Assembly (NCBI GenBank): GCA_004144935.1
Contig: SDZP01000129.1
Coordinates: 1-8,812 of the forward strand
Source of the DNA: Caulobacteraceae bacterium
GTDB lineage: Bacteria; Pseudomonadota; Alphaproteobacteria; Caulobacterales; Caulobacteraceae
Reading direction: 5' to 3'
Length of the DNA stretch: 8,812 nucleotides
The notes beneath the pieces are model-generated. The model saw only the letters and a list, made by a program, of their open reading frames with translations. It had not been told where the DNA came from and did not search any database. A program made the translations under genes and the position numbers. Positions 1-6,101 of this stretch are shown here, in pieces. Position 1 is the first letter of the stretch. Every line of letters starts with the position of its first letter.

Positions 1-1
1 G

Positions 2-733
2 GTCAACTACGAGTTCTCGCCCAACGCCTCCTATTTCTGCGGCTCCGGCGGCTGCCAGAGCGTCATGTATGTAGCGGAGGCCGACGGGACAGCCCGCAAG
101 GTCTTCGAGCATGGCGGCGGGGCCTACAGGTTCAGCGGCGGCAAGTCCGCCCGCAAGCTGCAGATCAACTTCCATGGTAGCGCCTGCGGCGGTTACGGCG
201 CCGAGGAATGCCTCCGGGCCTGGCGATGGGACAACGCGCTGGGCCGCTATGTCGAGACCCCCAACAGCAAGGGCCAGACCCTGTTGCCCAGTGGCTCGAT
301 CCCGGCCGTCTATCCCGCCGCCAAGAACGCTCCAGCCGAGGTGCGGGCCGAGGTCGAACGCCGTCTGGCCGCGTGCAAGGCCGCCGGCGCCCGCGACCGG
401 CTCGAAGACTCCGCCCTGCGGGACATCCCCGACATCAACGGCGACGGGTTGCGCGACTGGCTGGTCGGCTCGCCCTACACCGACTGCAACTACGCCGAGG
501 GGATCGCCGATAACGATCCGGGCGCCCGCCTGACCGTCTTCGCCTCCGACGGCGGCGCGTTCGGCAAGGCCTTCGAGGAAAAGGGCGCGTCCTGGAACCT
601 CGACATCGCCGGCCCGGTCGCCCGCATCGGCATCGTGCATGAAGACGCCGACTGCGGCGTCGGCGGCAAGCCCTGCCCGGCCCACCTCCTCACCTGGGAC
701 CCCGCCAGCAAGGCCCTGAAGCTCCCAAGATGA
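2..733 (+). CDS. Cys-rich hypothetical protein with a DxNGDGxxD calcium-loop motif, 5' end missing
   Basis: The reading frame is open from base 2 to the TGA at 731-733, so the gene begins before the window. The first ATG inside (65) is probably internal, because the residues before it (VNYEFSPNASYFCGSGGC, then QS) look like the same protein. The loop DINGDGLRD at 431-457, followed by WLVGS, matches the Asp/Asn-rich calcium-binding turns of FG-GAP/VCBS or dockerin-like repeats. Inference: the opening VNYEF segment may follow an earlier copy of that loop, since a hydrophobic strand follows the visible one in the same way. The visible part has eight cysteines, several in Gly-rich pairs (CGSGGC, CGVGGKPC), which fits a disulfide-stabilised exported protein. 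No catalytic motif was recognised and the N-terminus is unavailable, so the function is unknown. The stop abuts the palindrome at 733-750. Confidence 0.75.
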   Translation, partial: VNYEFSPNASYFCGSGGCQSVMYVAEADGTARKVFEHGGGAYRFSGGKSARKLQINFHGSACGGYGAEECLRAWRWDNALGRYVETPNSKGQTLLPSGSIPAVYPAAKNAPAEVRAEVERRLAACKAAGARDRLEDSALRDIPDINGDGLRDWLVGSPYTDCNYAEGIADNDPGARLTVFASDGGAFGKAFEEKGASWNLDIAGPVARIGIVHEDADCGVGGKPCPAHLLTWDPASKALKLPR

Positions 734-750
734 ATATGTCTAGACATATT
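733..750. promoter_or_regulatory. Perfect 18-bp palindrome, candidate operator
   Basis: AATATGTCTAGACATATT reads the same on both strands with no mismatch. It begins on the last base of the preceding stop codon and is AT-rich inside very GC-rich DNA. No U-tract follows, so it is not a normal intrinsic terminator; the next bases are gaagagcgattttt, with a short T-run 10 bases downstream. Its core TGTCTAGACA recurs as separated half-sites at 792-821. The symmetry suits a dimeric repressor (TetR, PadR or MarR type), but no regulator gene is in view. The only downstream gene in this orientation is the peroxidase at 1032, almost 300 bases away. Confidence 0.5.
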
Positions 751-1031
751 GAAGAGCGATTTTTGCCTGCCGCCGCCCTGCCATCGAGCCCGTAGACACG
801 CCGTCTCACCAACCTGTCTACATTCCCCGCTCAGGCGCCTACGCGACGTCAACGCGGATGCCAACGATCACAGCCGCCACGCCACTGTGAGTGACTTGAT
901 ATTCCTCGGCATTTCGTTCGATCGGCCCGTTACGCCGCGCGAAGCTTGGTATGATGACCAACCGCTTCGCCATCGCGCCCTTGCCAGCGGCCCGGCCGGC
1001 GCTAGCTTGCGAGCCAGCCTTGGAGCCCGCC
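734..1031. other. 298-base intergenic region upstream of the peroxidase gene
   Basis: No convincing gene is seen here. Long open frames cross it on both strands, but they run on into neighbouring genes in the wrong frame and resemble no recognised family. It holds the 18-bp palindrome, the GTAGACA/TGTCTAC inverted repeat and a TATGAT hexamer at 950-955. No well-placed -35 partner for TATGAT was found at the usual spacing, so a promoter for the peroxidase cannot be fixed from sequence alone. Confidence 0.5.
792..821. repeat. Inverted repeat GTAGACA/TGTCTAC, 7-bp arms
   Basis: GTAGACA at 792-798 and TGTCTAC at 815-821 are exact reverse complements separated by 16 bases. The arms contain the same TAGACA and TGTCTA hexamers that make up the centre of the palindrome at 733-750, so the two may be sites for one DNA-binding protein. 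As RNA it would form only a short stem. Seven-base arms can arise by chance; the shared hexamer is the main reason to note it. Confidence 0.3.
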
Positions 1032-1583
1032 ATGAACCGTCGCCTGCTGCTTTCCGCCCTCGTCGCCGTGTCCGTCGCCGCTGTTGGCCTCCCCGCCTTC
1101 GCCGCGCTCAAGGTCGGGGTGAAGGCGCCCGACTTCACCCTGCCCGGCTTCAAGGCCGGCAAGCCGGTGACCTACAGCCTGGCCGACGCCCGCAAGAAGG
1201 GCCCCGTGGTGGTCTACTTCTTCCCCGCCGCCTTTACCGGCGGCTGCGATCTCGAGGCCCACCTGTTTGCGGAAGCCGCCGACGACTACGCCAAGGCCGG
1301 GGCGACCATCATCGGCGTCACCGCCGGCTCGACCGAGCGGCTGCAGGAGTTCTCCAACGACAACGCCCGCTGCTCGGGCAAATTCCCGGTCGCCGCCGAC
1401 AAGGGCGCGGTCGTCGCCAAGCAATGGAAATCCACCCTGCCGGTCGGCATCTCCAACCGCACCAGCTACGTCATCGCCCCGGACGGCACGGTTCTCTATG
1501 TCCACAGCGACATGCAGGCCCAGAAGCACGTGGAACTGACGCTGGCCGCGGTCCGCAAGTGGAAGGCCGGCAAGAAGGGCTAG
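1032..1583 (+). CDS. Exported thiol peroxidase (peroxiredoxin, Bcp/PrxQ-like)
   Basis: This 183-residue protein has the AhpC/TSA thioredoxin fold. Residues 1-24 form a signal peptide (MNRR, then a hydrophobic stretch ending PAFA), so the enzyme is predicted to act in the periplasm. The peroxidatic signature PxxxTxxC appears as PAAFTGGC with Cys72. The conserved active-site Arg is probably Arg143 in SNRTSYVIAPDG. Such enzymes reduce H2O2 and organic hydroperoxides. Cys114 (NARCSGKF) is the only other cysteine and could be the resolving residue, as in PrxQ enzymes whose partner Cys lies in helix alpha3 rather than five residues after the first. The ATG at 1032 is chosen over the ATG at 951 because a GGAG lies six bases upstream and the signal peptide starts there. 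The TAG stop overlaps the stop of the convergent DUF2059 gene. The exact subfamily and electron donor are not visible. Confidence 0.88.
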   Translation: MNRRLLLSALVAVSVAAVGLPAFAALKVGVKAPDFTLPGFKAGKPVTYSLADARKKGPVVVYFFPAAFTGGCDLEAHLFAEAADDYAKAGATIIGVTAGSTERLQEFSNDNARCSGKFPVAADKGAVVAKQWKSTLPVGISNRTSYVIAPDGTVLYVHSDMQAQKHVELTLAAVRKWKAGKKG

Positions 1584-2119
1584 GACTGGTCCTGCTCGGC
1601 CATCAGGCCGAAGGTGTCGTCCTCACATCCCATCTGCTGGCAATAGCGTTCCATGGCGTCGTCCATGATGCCGGGCAGCAGGTCCTTCATCGCCTGGCTG
1701 CTGATGCCGCCGACGTCGCGCGATTTGGCGACCACCGACTGGCCGACCGGGCTCTCGTAGAAGGCCACCAGCGCCGCCAGCTCTTCCTCGCTGTAGGCCG
1801 AGGCCAGTAGCGGCGTCATCTTCTCGATGTACCGCGGCATGGCGGCGTCGAGCGCCTGACGGGTCGCCGAGCGCATCGCCTCGGCCTGTTCGGCGTCGTC
1901 CTCGCCGGCCAGCAGGGCCGGGTCGAGCATGTCGAGCGCCTTGCCCAGGCTGTCCTCCAGCCGCATGGCCTTGAAGTAGCGTTTGGACAACTCGATCGCC
2001 CGGGGCGACGGCGCAGCCACGGCGACCTTGGCCGGAGCGGCGGGTGTCTGGGCGAACCCGGACCCGGCGGACAATCCAAGAGCGGCCGTCAGGCCGACGG
2101 TAAGGACAAGGCGACGCAA
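1580..2119 (-). CDS. Exported DUF2059 protein, copy 1 (TTG start)
   Basis: This 179-residue protein has an N-terminal signal peptide with likely cleavage after Ala23 (SGFA before QTP), then a small helical domain. The DUF2059 hallmark lies at residues 109-132: YSEEELAALVAFYES followed by PVGQSVVAKS. Near the C-terminus Cys160 and Cys165 form a C-x4-C pair that is also present in the neighbouring paralogue. The start is TTG at 2119: a GGGGGAG ribosome-binding site (2128-2134) sits eight bases upstream, an in-frame stop lies at 2159-2161, and no ATG or GTG lies between. The aligned paralogue starts at the same place. DUF2059 has no well-established biochemical role, so none is assigned. The gene follows its paralogue by 88 bases on the same strand and probably shares its transcript. 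Its TAG stop overlaps the peroxidase stop. Confidence 0.85.
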   Translation of the reverse strand: MRRLVLTVGLTAALGLSAGSGFAQTPAAPAKVAVAAPSPRAIELSKRYFKAMRLEDSLGKALDMLDPALLAGEDDAEQAEAMRSATRQALDAAMPRYIEKMTPLLASAYSEEELAALVAFYESPVGQSVVAKSRDVGGISSQAMKDLLPGIMDDAMERYCQQMGCEDDTFGLMAEQDQS

Positions 2120-2166
2120 GCGATGAACTCCCCCGAAACGCGTTACGGTTCGAGGCTCTCACGGGT

Positions 2167-2204
2167 CCGGGGCGCCCGCAATTGGACAGCGAGTCGCGCC
2201 CCGG
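2167..2204 (-). repeat. Inverted repeat between the two DUF2059 genes
   Basis: CCGGGGCGC at 2167-2175 and GCGCCCCGG at 2196-2204 are perfect reverse complements with a 20-base loop. On the minus strand the stem begins three bases after the stop codon of the upstream DUF2059 gene. No U-tract follows, so it is not a canonical terminator. It may stabilise the 3' end of the first cistron or partly attenuate transcription into the second. In GC-rich DNA a 9-bp stem has some chance of being fortuitous. Confidence 0.4.
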
Positions 2205-2207
2205 CCT

Positions 2208-2753
2208 TCAGGACAGCTGCTTGCGCATTCTGTCCTTCATGCCGGCGGAGCAGCTGGTCTTGCTGCAATAACGATCAATGATGTCGCTCATGTAGTCGGG
2301 CATCAGGCCCATCACCGCCTGCATCATCGGCGCGTTCATGGCGGCACTCTTGGCGACCACGGACTGTCCGACGTCACTCTCATAGAAGGCCACCATGGCC
2401 TCGAGCTCCGGCTCGGTGAAGGTGGCGGCGACGACGGGGATCATGGCGTCGACCATTTTCGGCGTCAGCGCGATGATGGCCTCCTTGGTGGCCTCGCCCA
2501 TCGCCTTGCGGTCGAGGCCGGACTGGTCCTCGTCGCCCTCGGACAGCGCAGCCATCATGTCCATGTTCTCGTAGATCGAGGTCATCATGTCCTCGAAGTC
2601 CATGGCCTCGAAGTAGCGCCGCGCCAGGTCCATGGCGTGGGCCGAAGGCTTGGCCGGGACTTCTGCGGCGGCCGCTGCGCTCTGGACGACGCCGGCGACC
2701 GGCGACAGCAGAAGGCCGGCGGACAGGCTGGCGGAAAGGATCAGGCGACGCAT
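2208..2753 (-). CDS. Exported DUF2059 protein, copy 2 (upstream paralogue)
   Basis: This 181-residue protein is a clear paralogue of the gene at 1580-2119. Shared blocks include the start MRRL(I/V)L, the RRYFEAM/KRYFKAM helix, FYESDVGQSVVAKS against FYESPVGQSVVAKS, and a C-terminal RYCSKTSC against RYCQQMGC. A signal peptide covers roughly residues 1-30, with a likely cleavage in the Ala-rich stretch before EVPAKPS. The ATG at 2753 is preferred to the upstream in-frame ATG at 2795, because the longer form would translate through a G-run (GGGGGG, nine bases before 2753) that looks like the ribosome-binding site, and because 2753 aligns with the paralogue's start. The mature protein is Met- and acid-rich. 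It is probably the first gene of a two-gene operon. Function is unknown; a periplasmic location is inferred from the signal peptide. Confidence 0.85.
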   Translation of the reverse strand: MRRLILSASLSAGLLLSPVAGVVQSAAAAAEVPAKPSAHAMDLARRYFEAMDFEDMMTSIYENMDMMAALSEGDEDQSGLDRKAMGEATKEAIIALTPKMVDAMIPVVAATFTEPELEAMVAFYESDVGQSVVAKSAAMNAPMMQAVMGLMPDYMSDIIDRYCSKTSCSAGMKDRMRKQLS

Positions 2754-2854
2754 GAGAACTTGCCCCCCAAGGCAAAACAACTTGCACAGGAGCAAGCCAT
2801 CCCATGCCGGCGCCGTCCGATCAATCCGCAGGGCGCTGAAAACCCCCGCAACGC

Positions 2855-2883
2855 TTGCCTTTGGCGCCCTCTGCCTGTATTAG
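2855..2883 (+). promoter_or_regulatory. Candidate promoter for rpsF-rpsR-rplI
   Basis: TTGCCT at 2855-2860 and TATTAG at 2878-2883 are separated by 17 bases and each matches four of six positions of the housekeeping -35 and -10 consensus. Initiation would fall near 2890, giving a leader of about 135 bases that includes the stem structure at 2901-2976. No better pair was seen between 2754 and 3025. Confidence 0.4.
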
Positions 2884-2900
2884 CGCGCCCTCTCTCGGGA

Positions 2901-2976
2901 GGCGGTTCTGCGCGGACCCCCTTAATGATGGGGGGATACCTCCCCCATCGACGCGCAGAATCCATCGGAAACCGCC
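2901..2976 (+). promoter_or_regulatory. Structured rpsF mRNA leader with nested stems
   Basis: Three nested complementary pairs are visible. GGCGG (2901-2905) can pair with CCGCC (2972-2976). TTCTGCGCG (2906-2914) pairs perfectly with CGCGCAGAA (2952-2960). An inner hairpin GATGGGGGG (2927-2935) pairs with TCCCCCATC (2941-2949) around ATACC, with one G-U closing pair. A C-run at 2917-2921 could pair with the same G-run instead, giving a mutually exclusive hairpin. No U-tract follows, so this is not a simple terminator. Known: S6-S18 operons in many bacteria carry a leader bound by the S6:S18 complex. Inference: this may be an autoregulatory leader, but I could not confidently place the bulged CCG typical of that motif. 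Confidence 0.5.
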
Positions 2977-3025
2977 GGGCTTGCGCCGTCGCTTCCGCCG
3001 CCTTCCACATCGCAAGAAGGAAACC

Positions 3026-3478
3026 ATGGCGCTTTACGAGCATGTGGTCATTGCGCGGCAGGATATCAGCCCGCAACAGGCCGAACAGATGAACGAGGAC
3101 ATGAAGGCCCTCATCGAAGGTCAAGGCGGTCACATCGCCAAGATCGAGTATTGGGGCCTCCGCAACCTCACCTTCCGCATCAAGAAGAACCGCAAGGGTC
3201 ACTACTCCCTGCTGGCCATCGACGCTCCGGCGCCGGCCGTCAAGGAAATGGAACGCCAGCTGTCTCTCAACGAAGACGTGCTGCGTTACATGACCATCCG
3301 CGTCGAGGAACTCGACCTGGAACTCAGCCCGGTTCTGGCCCGTCGCGATCGTGATCGCGAACGTCGCGACGACTTCGGCGGCGACCGCCCTGATCGTGGC
3401 GACCGTCCCGACCGCGGCGACCGTCCGGAACGCGGCGAGCGTCCGGAACGCGTCGAGCGCACCGGTGAGGAGGCTTAA
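3026..3478 (+). CDS. rpsF: 30S ribosomal protein S6
   Basis: The protein (150 residues) begins MALYEHVVIARQDIS and contains the S6 ferredoxin-like core through about residue 100, including EYWGLRNLTFRIKKNRKGHY and RYMTIRVEEL. S6 binds S18 on the platform of the 30S subunit. The ATG at 3026 has an AAGGA ribosome-binding site a few bases upstream (3017-3021). After the core there is a charged tail, residues 106-150, rich in Arg and Asp, with four tandem six-residue repeats at 119-142 (GDRPDR, GDRPDR, GDRPER, GERPER). S6 tails vary in length between species; a repeated GDRPDR tail is a departure from the short forms. The gene is first in the operon, two bases before rpsR. Confidence 0.97.
   Translation: MALYEHVVIARQDISPQQAEQMNEDMKALIEGQGGHIAKIEYWGLRNLTFRIKKNRKGHYSLLAIDAPAPAVKEMERQLSLNEDVLRYMTIRVEELDLELSPVLARRDRDRERRDDFGGDRPDRGDRPDRGDRPERGERPERVERTGEEA
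3380..3451 (+). repeat. Four tandem 18-bp repeats in the rpsF 3' end
   Basis: Units start at 3380, 3398, 3416 and 3434 and encode GDRPDR, GDRPDR, GDRPER and GERPER. The DNA units differ mainly at third codon positions, which points to selection on the protein or an old expansion rather than a recent slippage event. The array lies inside the coding sequence and has no spacers. Confidence 0.85.
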
Positions 3479-3480
3479 GA

Positions 3481-3753
3481 ATGACTGACGCAACCGAAAC
3501 CTCGGCTCCGGCCGCCGCCGCCGGCGGCGCCCGCCGCCCGTTCTTCCGTCGCCGGAAAGTTTGCCCGTTCTCAGGCGCCAACGCTCCGAAGATCGACTAC
3601 AAGGACGTCAAGCTCCTGCAGCGCTACATTTCCGAGCGCGGCAAGATCGTTCCGAGCCGCATCACGGCCGTCTCGGCCAAGAAGCAGCGTGAACTGGCCC
3701 GCGCCATCAAGCGCGCCCGCTTCCTCGCCCTGCTCCCCTACGTCGTGAAGTAG
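3481..3753 (+). CDS. rpsR: 30S ribosomal protein S18
   Basis: This 90-residue protein has the S18 signature: RRPFFRRRKVCPFSG, then KIDYKDVKLLQRYISERGKI, VPSRITAVSAKKQREL and ARAIKRARFLALLPY. S18 forms a heterodimer with S6 on the 30S platform. Only one cysteine (Cys28) is present, so it is the form without the four-Cys zinc site. The first 18 residues are an Ala-rich extension. A GAGGAGG sequence in the last codons of rpsF serves as the ribosome-binding site, and the start is two bases after the rpsF stop, which indicates translational coupling. There is no priB between rpsF and rpsR, unlike beta- and gammaproteobacterial operons. Confidence 0.97.
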   Translation: MTDATETSAPAAAAGGARRPFFRRRKVCPFSGANAPKIDYKDVKLLQRYISERGKIVPSRITAVSAKKQRELARAIKRARFLALLPYVVK

Positions 3754-3764
3754 GAGACAGCACG

Positions 3765-4349
3765 ATGAAAGTCATTCTGCTCGAACGTGTCGAAGGCTGG
3801 GGTGTTCTCGGCGACGTGGTCAACGTGAAGGACGGGTTCGCCCGCAACTTCCTGCTGCCCCGTTCCAAGGCCCTGCGCGCCACCGCCTCGAACCTGAAGA
3901 CCTTTGAAGGTCAACGGGCCGAGATCGAAGCCCGCAACGCCAAGACCCGTGAACAGGCGGGTTCGGCCGGCGAAAAGCTGGACGGAACCTCCTACATCAT
4001 GATCCGCCAGGCCGGTGAATCCGGTCAGCTATACGGTTCGGTCTCCGGCCGCGACGTCGCTGACATGGTCAATGCCGAAGGGGGCAAGATCGACCGCTCG
4101 ATGGTCATCCTCGACAAGCCGATCAAGACCCTGGGCGTCCACCCGGTGAAGGTGAAGCTGCACGCGGAAGTCACCATCTCGGTGAACATCAACATCGCCC
4201 GCAGCCAGGACGAAGCCGAGCGCCAGGCGCGCGGTGAAGACGTCGTGGCCAGCCGCTTCGAGGAAGAGGCTCGCGCCGACGCCGAAGCGGCCGCCGACCT
4301 TCTCGAAGGCGGCGCCGGCCAGCAGGAGCGCTTTGGCGAAGAAGCCTAA
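3765..4349 (+). CDS. rplI: 50S ribosomal protein L9 with extended C-terminus
   Basis: This 194-residue protein has the L9 N-domain that binds 23S rRNA (MKVILLERVEGWG, then DVVNVKDGFARNFLLPRSKA), a connecting helix at about residues 42-75, and the C-domain (GQLYGSVSGRDVADM, then GVHPVKVKLHAEVTISVNI) ending near residue 146. L9 is usually about 150 residues; here another 45 or so follow, rich in Glu and Ala (for example EEEARADAEAAADLLEGG), likely helical or disordered. The ribosome-binding site AGGAGA (3752-3757) overlaps the rpsR stop codon, with a seven-base spacer to ATG. It is the last gene of the ribosomal operon, followed by a strong terminator 24 bases after the stop. Confidence 0.97.
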   Translation: MKVILLERVEGWGVLGDVVNVKDGFARNFLLPRSKALRATASNLKTFEGQRAEIEARNAKTREQAGSAGEKLDGTSYIMIRQAGESGQLYGSVSGRDVADMVNAEGGKIDRSMVILDKPIKTLGVHPVKVKLHAEVTISVNINIARSQDEAERQARGEDVVASRFEEEARADAEAAADLLEGGAGQQERFGEEA

Positions 4350-4373
4350 GCCCTTCTGCGGATTGACGAAATC

Positions 4374-4411
4374 GAGCGGCGCGGAGGTAGCCCCCGCGCC
4401 GCTCTTTTTTT
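4374..4411 (+). terminator. Intrinsic terminator after rplI
   Basis: GAGCGGCGCGG (4374-4384) and CCGCGCCGCTC (4394-4404) form a perfect 11-bp GC-rich stem with a nine-base loop, followed directly by seven T (4405-4411). This is a textbook Rho-independent terminator ending the rpsF-rpsR-rplI transcript, so dnaB needs its own promoter or depends on readthrough. Confidence 0.95.
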
Positions 4412-4443
4412 GTCCGGGTACGTCCCGAAAGTGCAGCGTCCGG

Positions 4444-4474
4444 ACATCCACAGGCGGGGGCCGAGTTATCCCCG
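4444..4474 (+). promoter_or_regulatory. Two imperfect DnaA-box-like sites upstream of dnaB
   Basis: ACATCCACA (4444-4452) and TTATCCCCG (4466-4474) each match seven of nine positions of the DnaA box TTATCCACA and lie in the same orientation, 22 bases apart. They sit 55-85 bases before the dnaB start. DnaA is known to act as a transcription factor in Caulobacter. Imperfect boxes are common by chance, so this is only a candidate regulatory region. The rest of 4412-4528 shows a short GGGTG-CGA-CACCC hairpin (4486-4498) and no clear -35/-10 pair. Confidence 0.25.
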
Positions 4475-4528
4475 TTCATCGCCCGGGGTGCGACACCCAG
4501 GCACGATCTGTTAGTCTATCGGTAAGCC

Positions 4529-6019
<1,491 letters not shown>

Positions 6020-6043
6020 AGGGGTTTGCGGCCGCCATTTCGC

Positions 6044-6073
6044 TTGACCCATATCGTGGGGATGGGCGACATC
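6044..6073 (+). promoter_or_regulatory. Candidate promoter for the HWE kinase
   Basis: TTGACCC (6044-6050) and GCGACATC (6066-6073) resemble the Caulobacter housekeeping elements TTGACGS and GCTANAWC, with one mismatch each. The spacing is 15 bases, one more than the 10-14 range I recall for that consensus. Initiation would fall near 6080, about 20 bases before the TTG start. It lies in the 82-base gap after dnaB, where no terminator is visible, so readthrough from dnaB is also possible. Confidence 0.4.
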
Positions 6074-6101
6074 CCGCCGCACCCCCGTTCAGGCGTCCGT
6101 C

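Noticed and set aside
950..955. TATGAT as a -10 element for the peroxidase gene
   Set aside because: The hexamer is good, but no acceptable -35 lies 16-18 bases upstream; the region there is CCGTTA.
749..1810. A 353-codon plus-strand open frame spanning the gap, the peroxidase and part of DUF2059
   Set aside because: It overlaps two well-supported genes in the wrong frame and is Arg-rich, as expected for a shifted high-GC frame.
2927..2949. Inner hairpin of the rpsF leader as an intrinsic terminator
   Set aside because: No T-run follows on either strand; the sequence after the stem is gacgcgcag on the plus strand and attaaggggg on the minus strand.
3380..3451. CRISPR-like tandem repeats
   Set aside because: The units are 18 bases, contiguous, without spacers, in frame, and encode hexapeptides at the end of S6.
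2741..3493. A 250-codon minus-strand frame opposite rpsF and its leader
   Set aside because: It is antisense to rpsF and includes the repeat array read backwards; there is no independent evidence of a gene.
6028..6035. GCGGCCGC palindrome after dnaB as a terminator
   Set aside because: It is only an 8-base self-complementary sequence with no loop and no T-run; such sites are frequent in GC-rich DNA.
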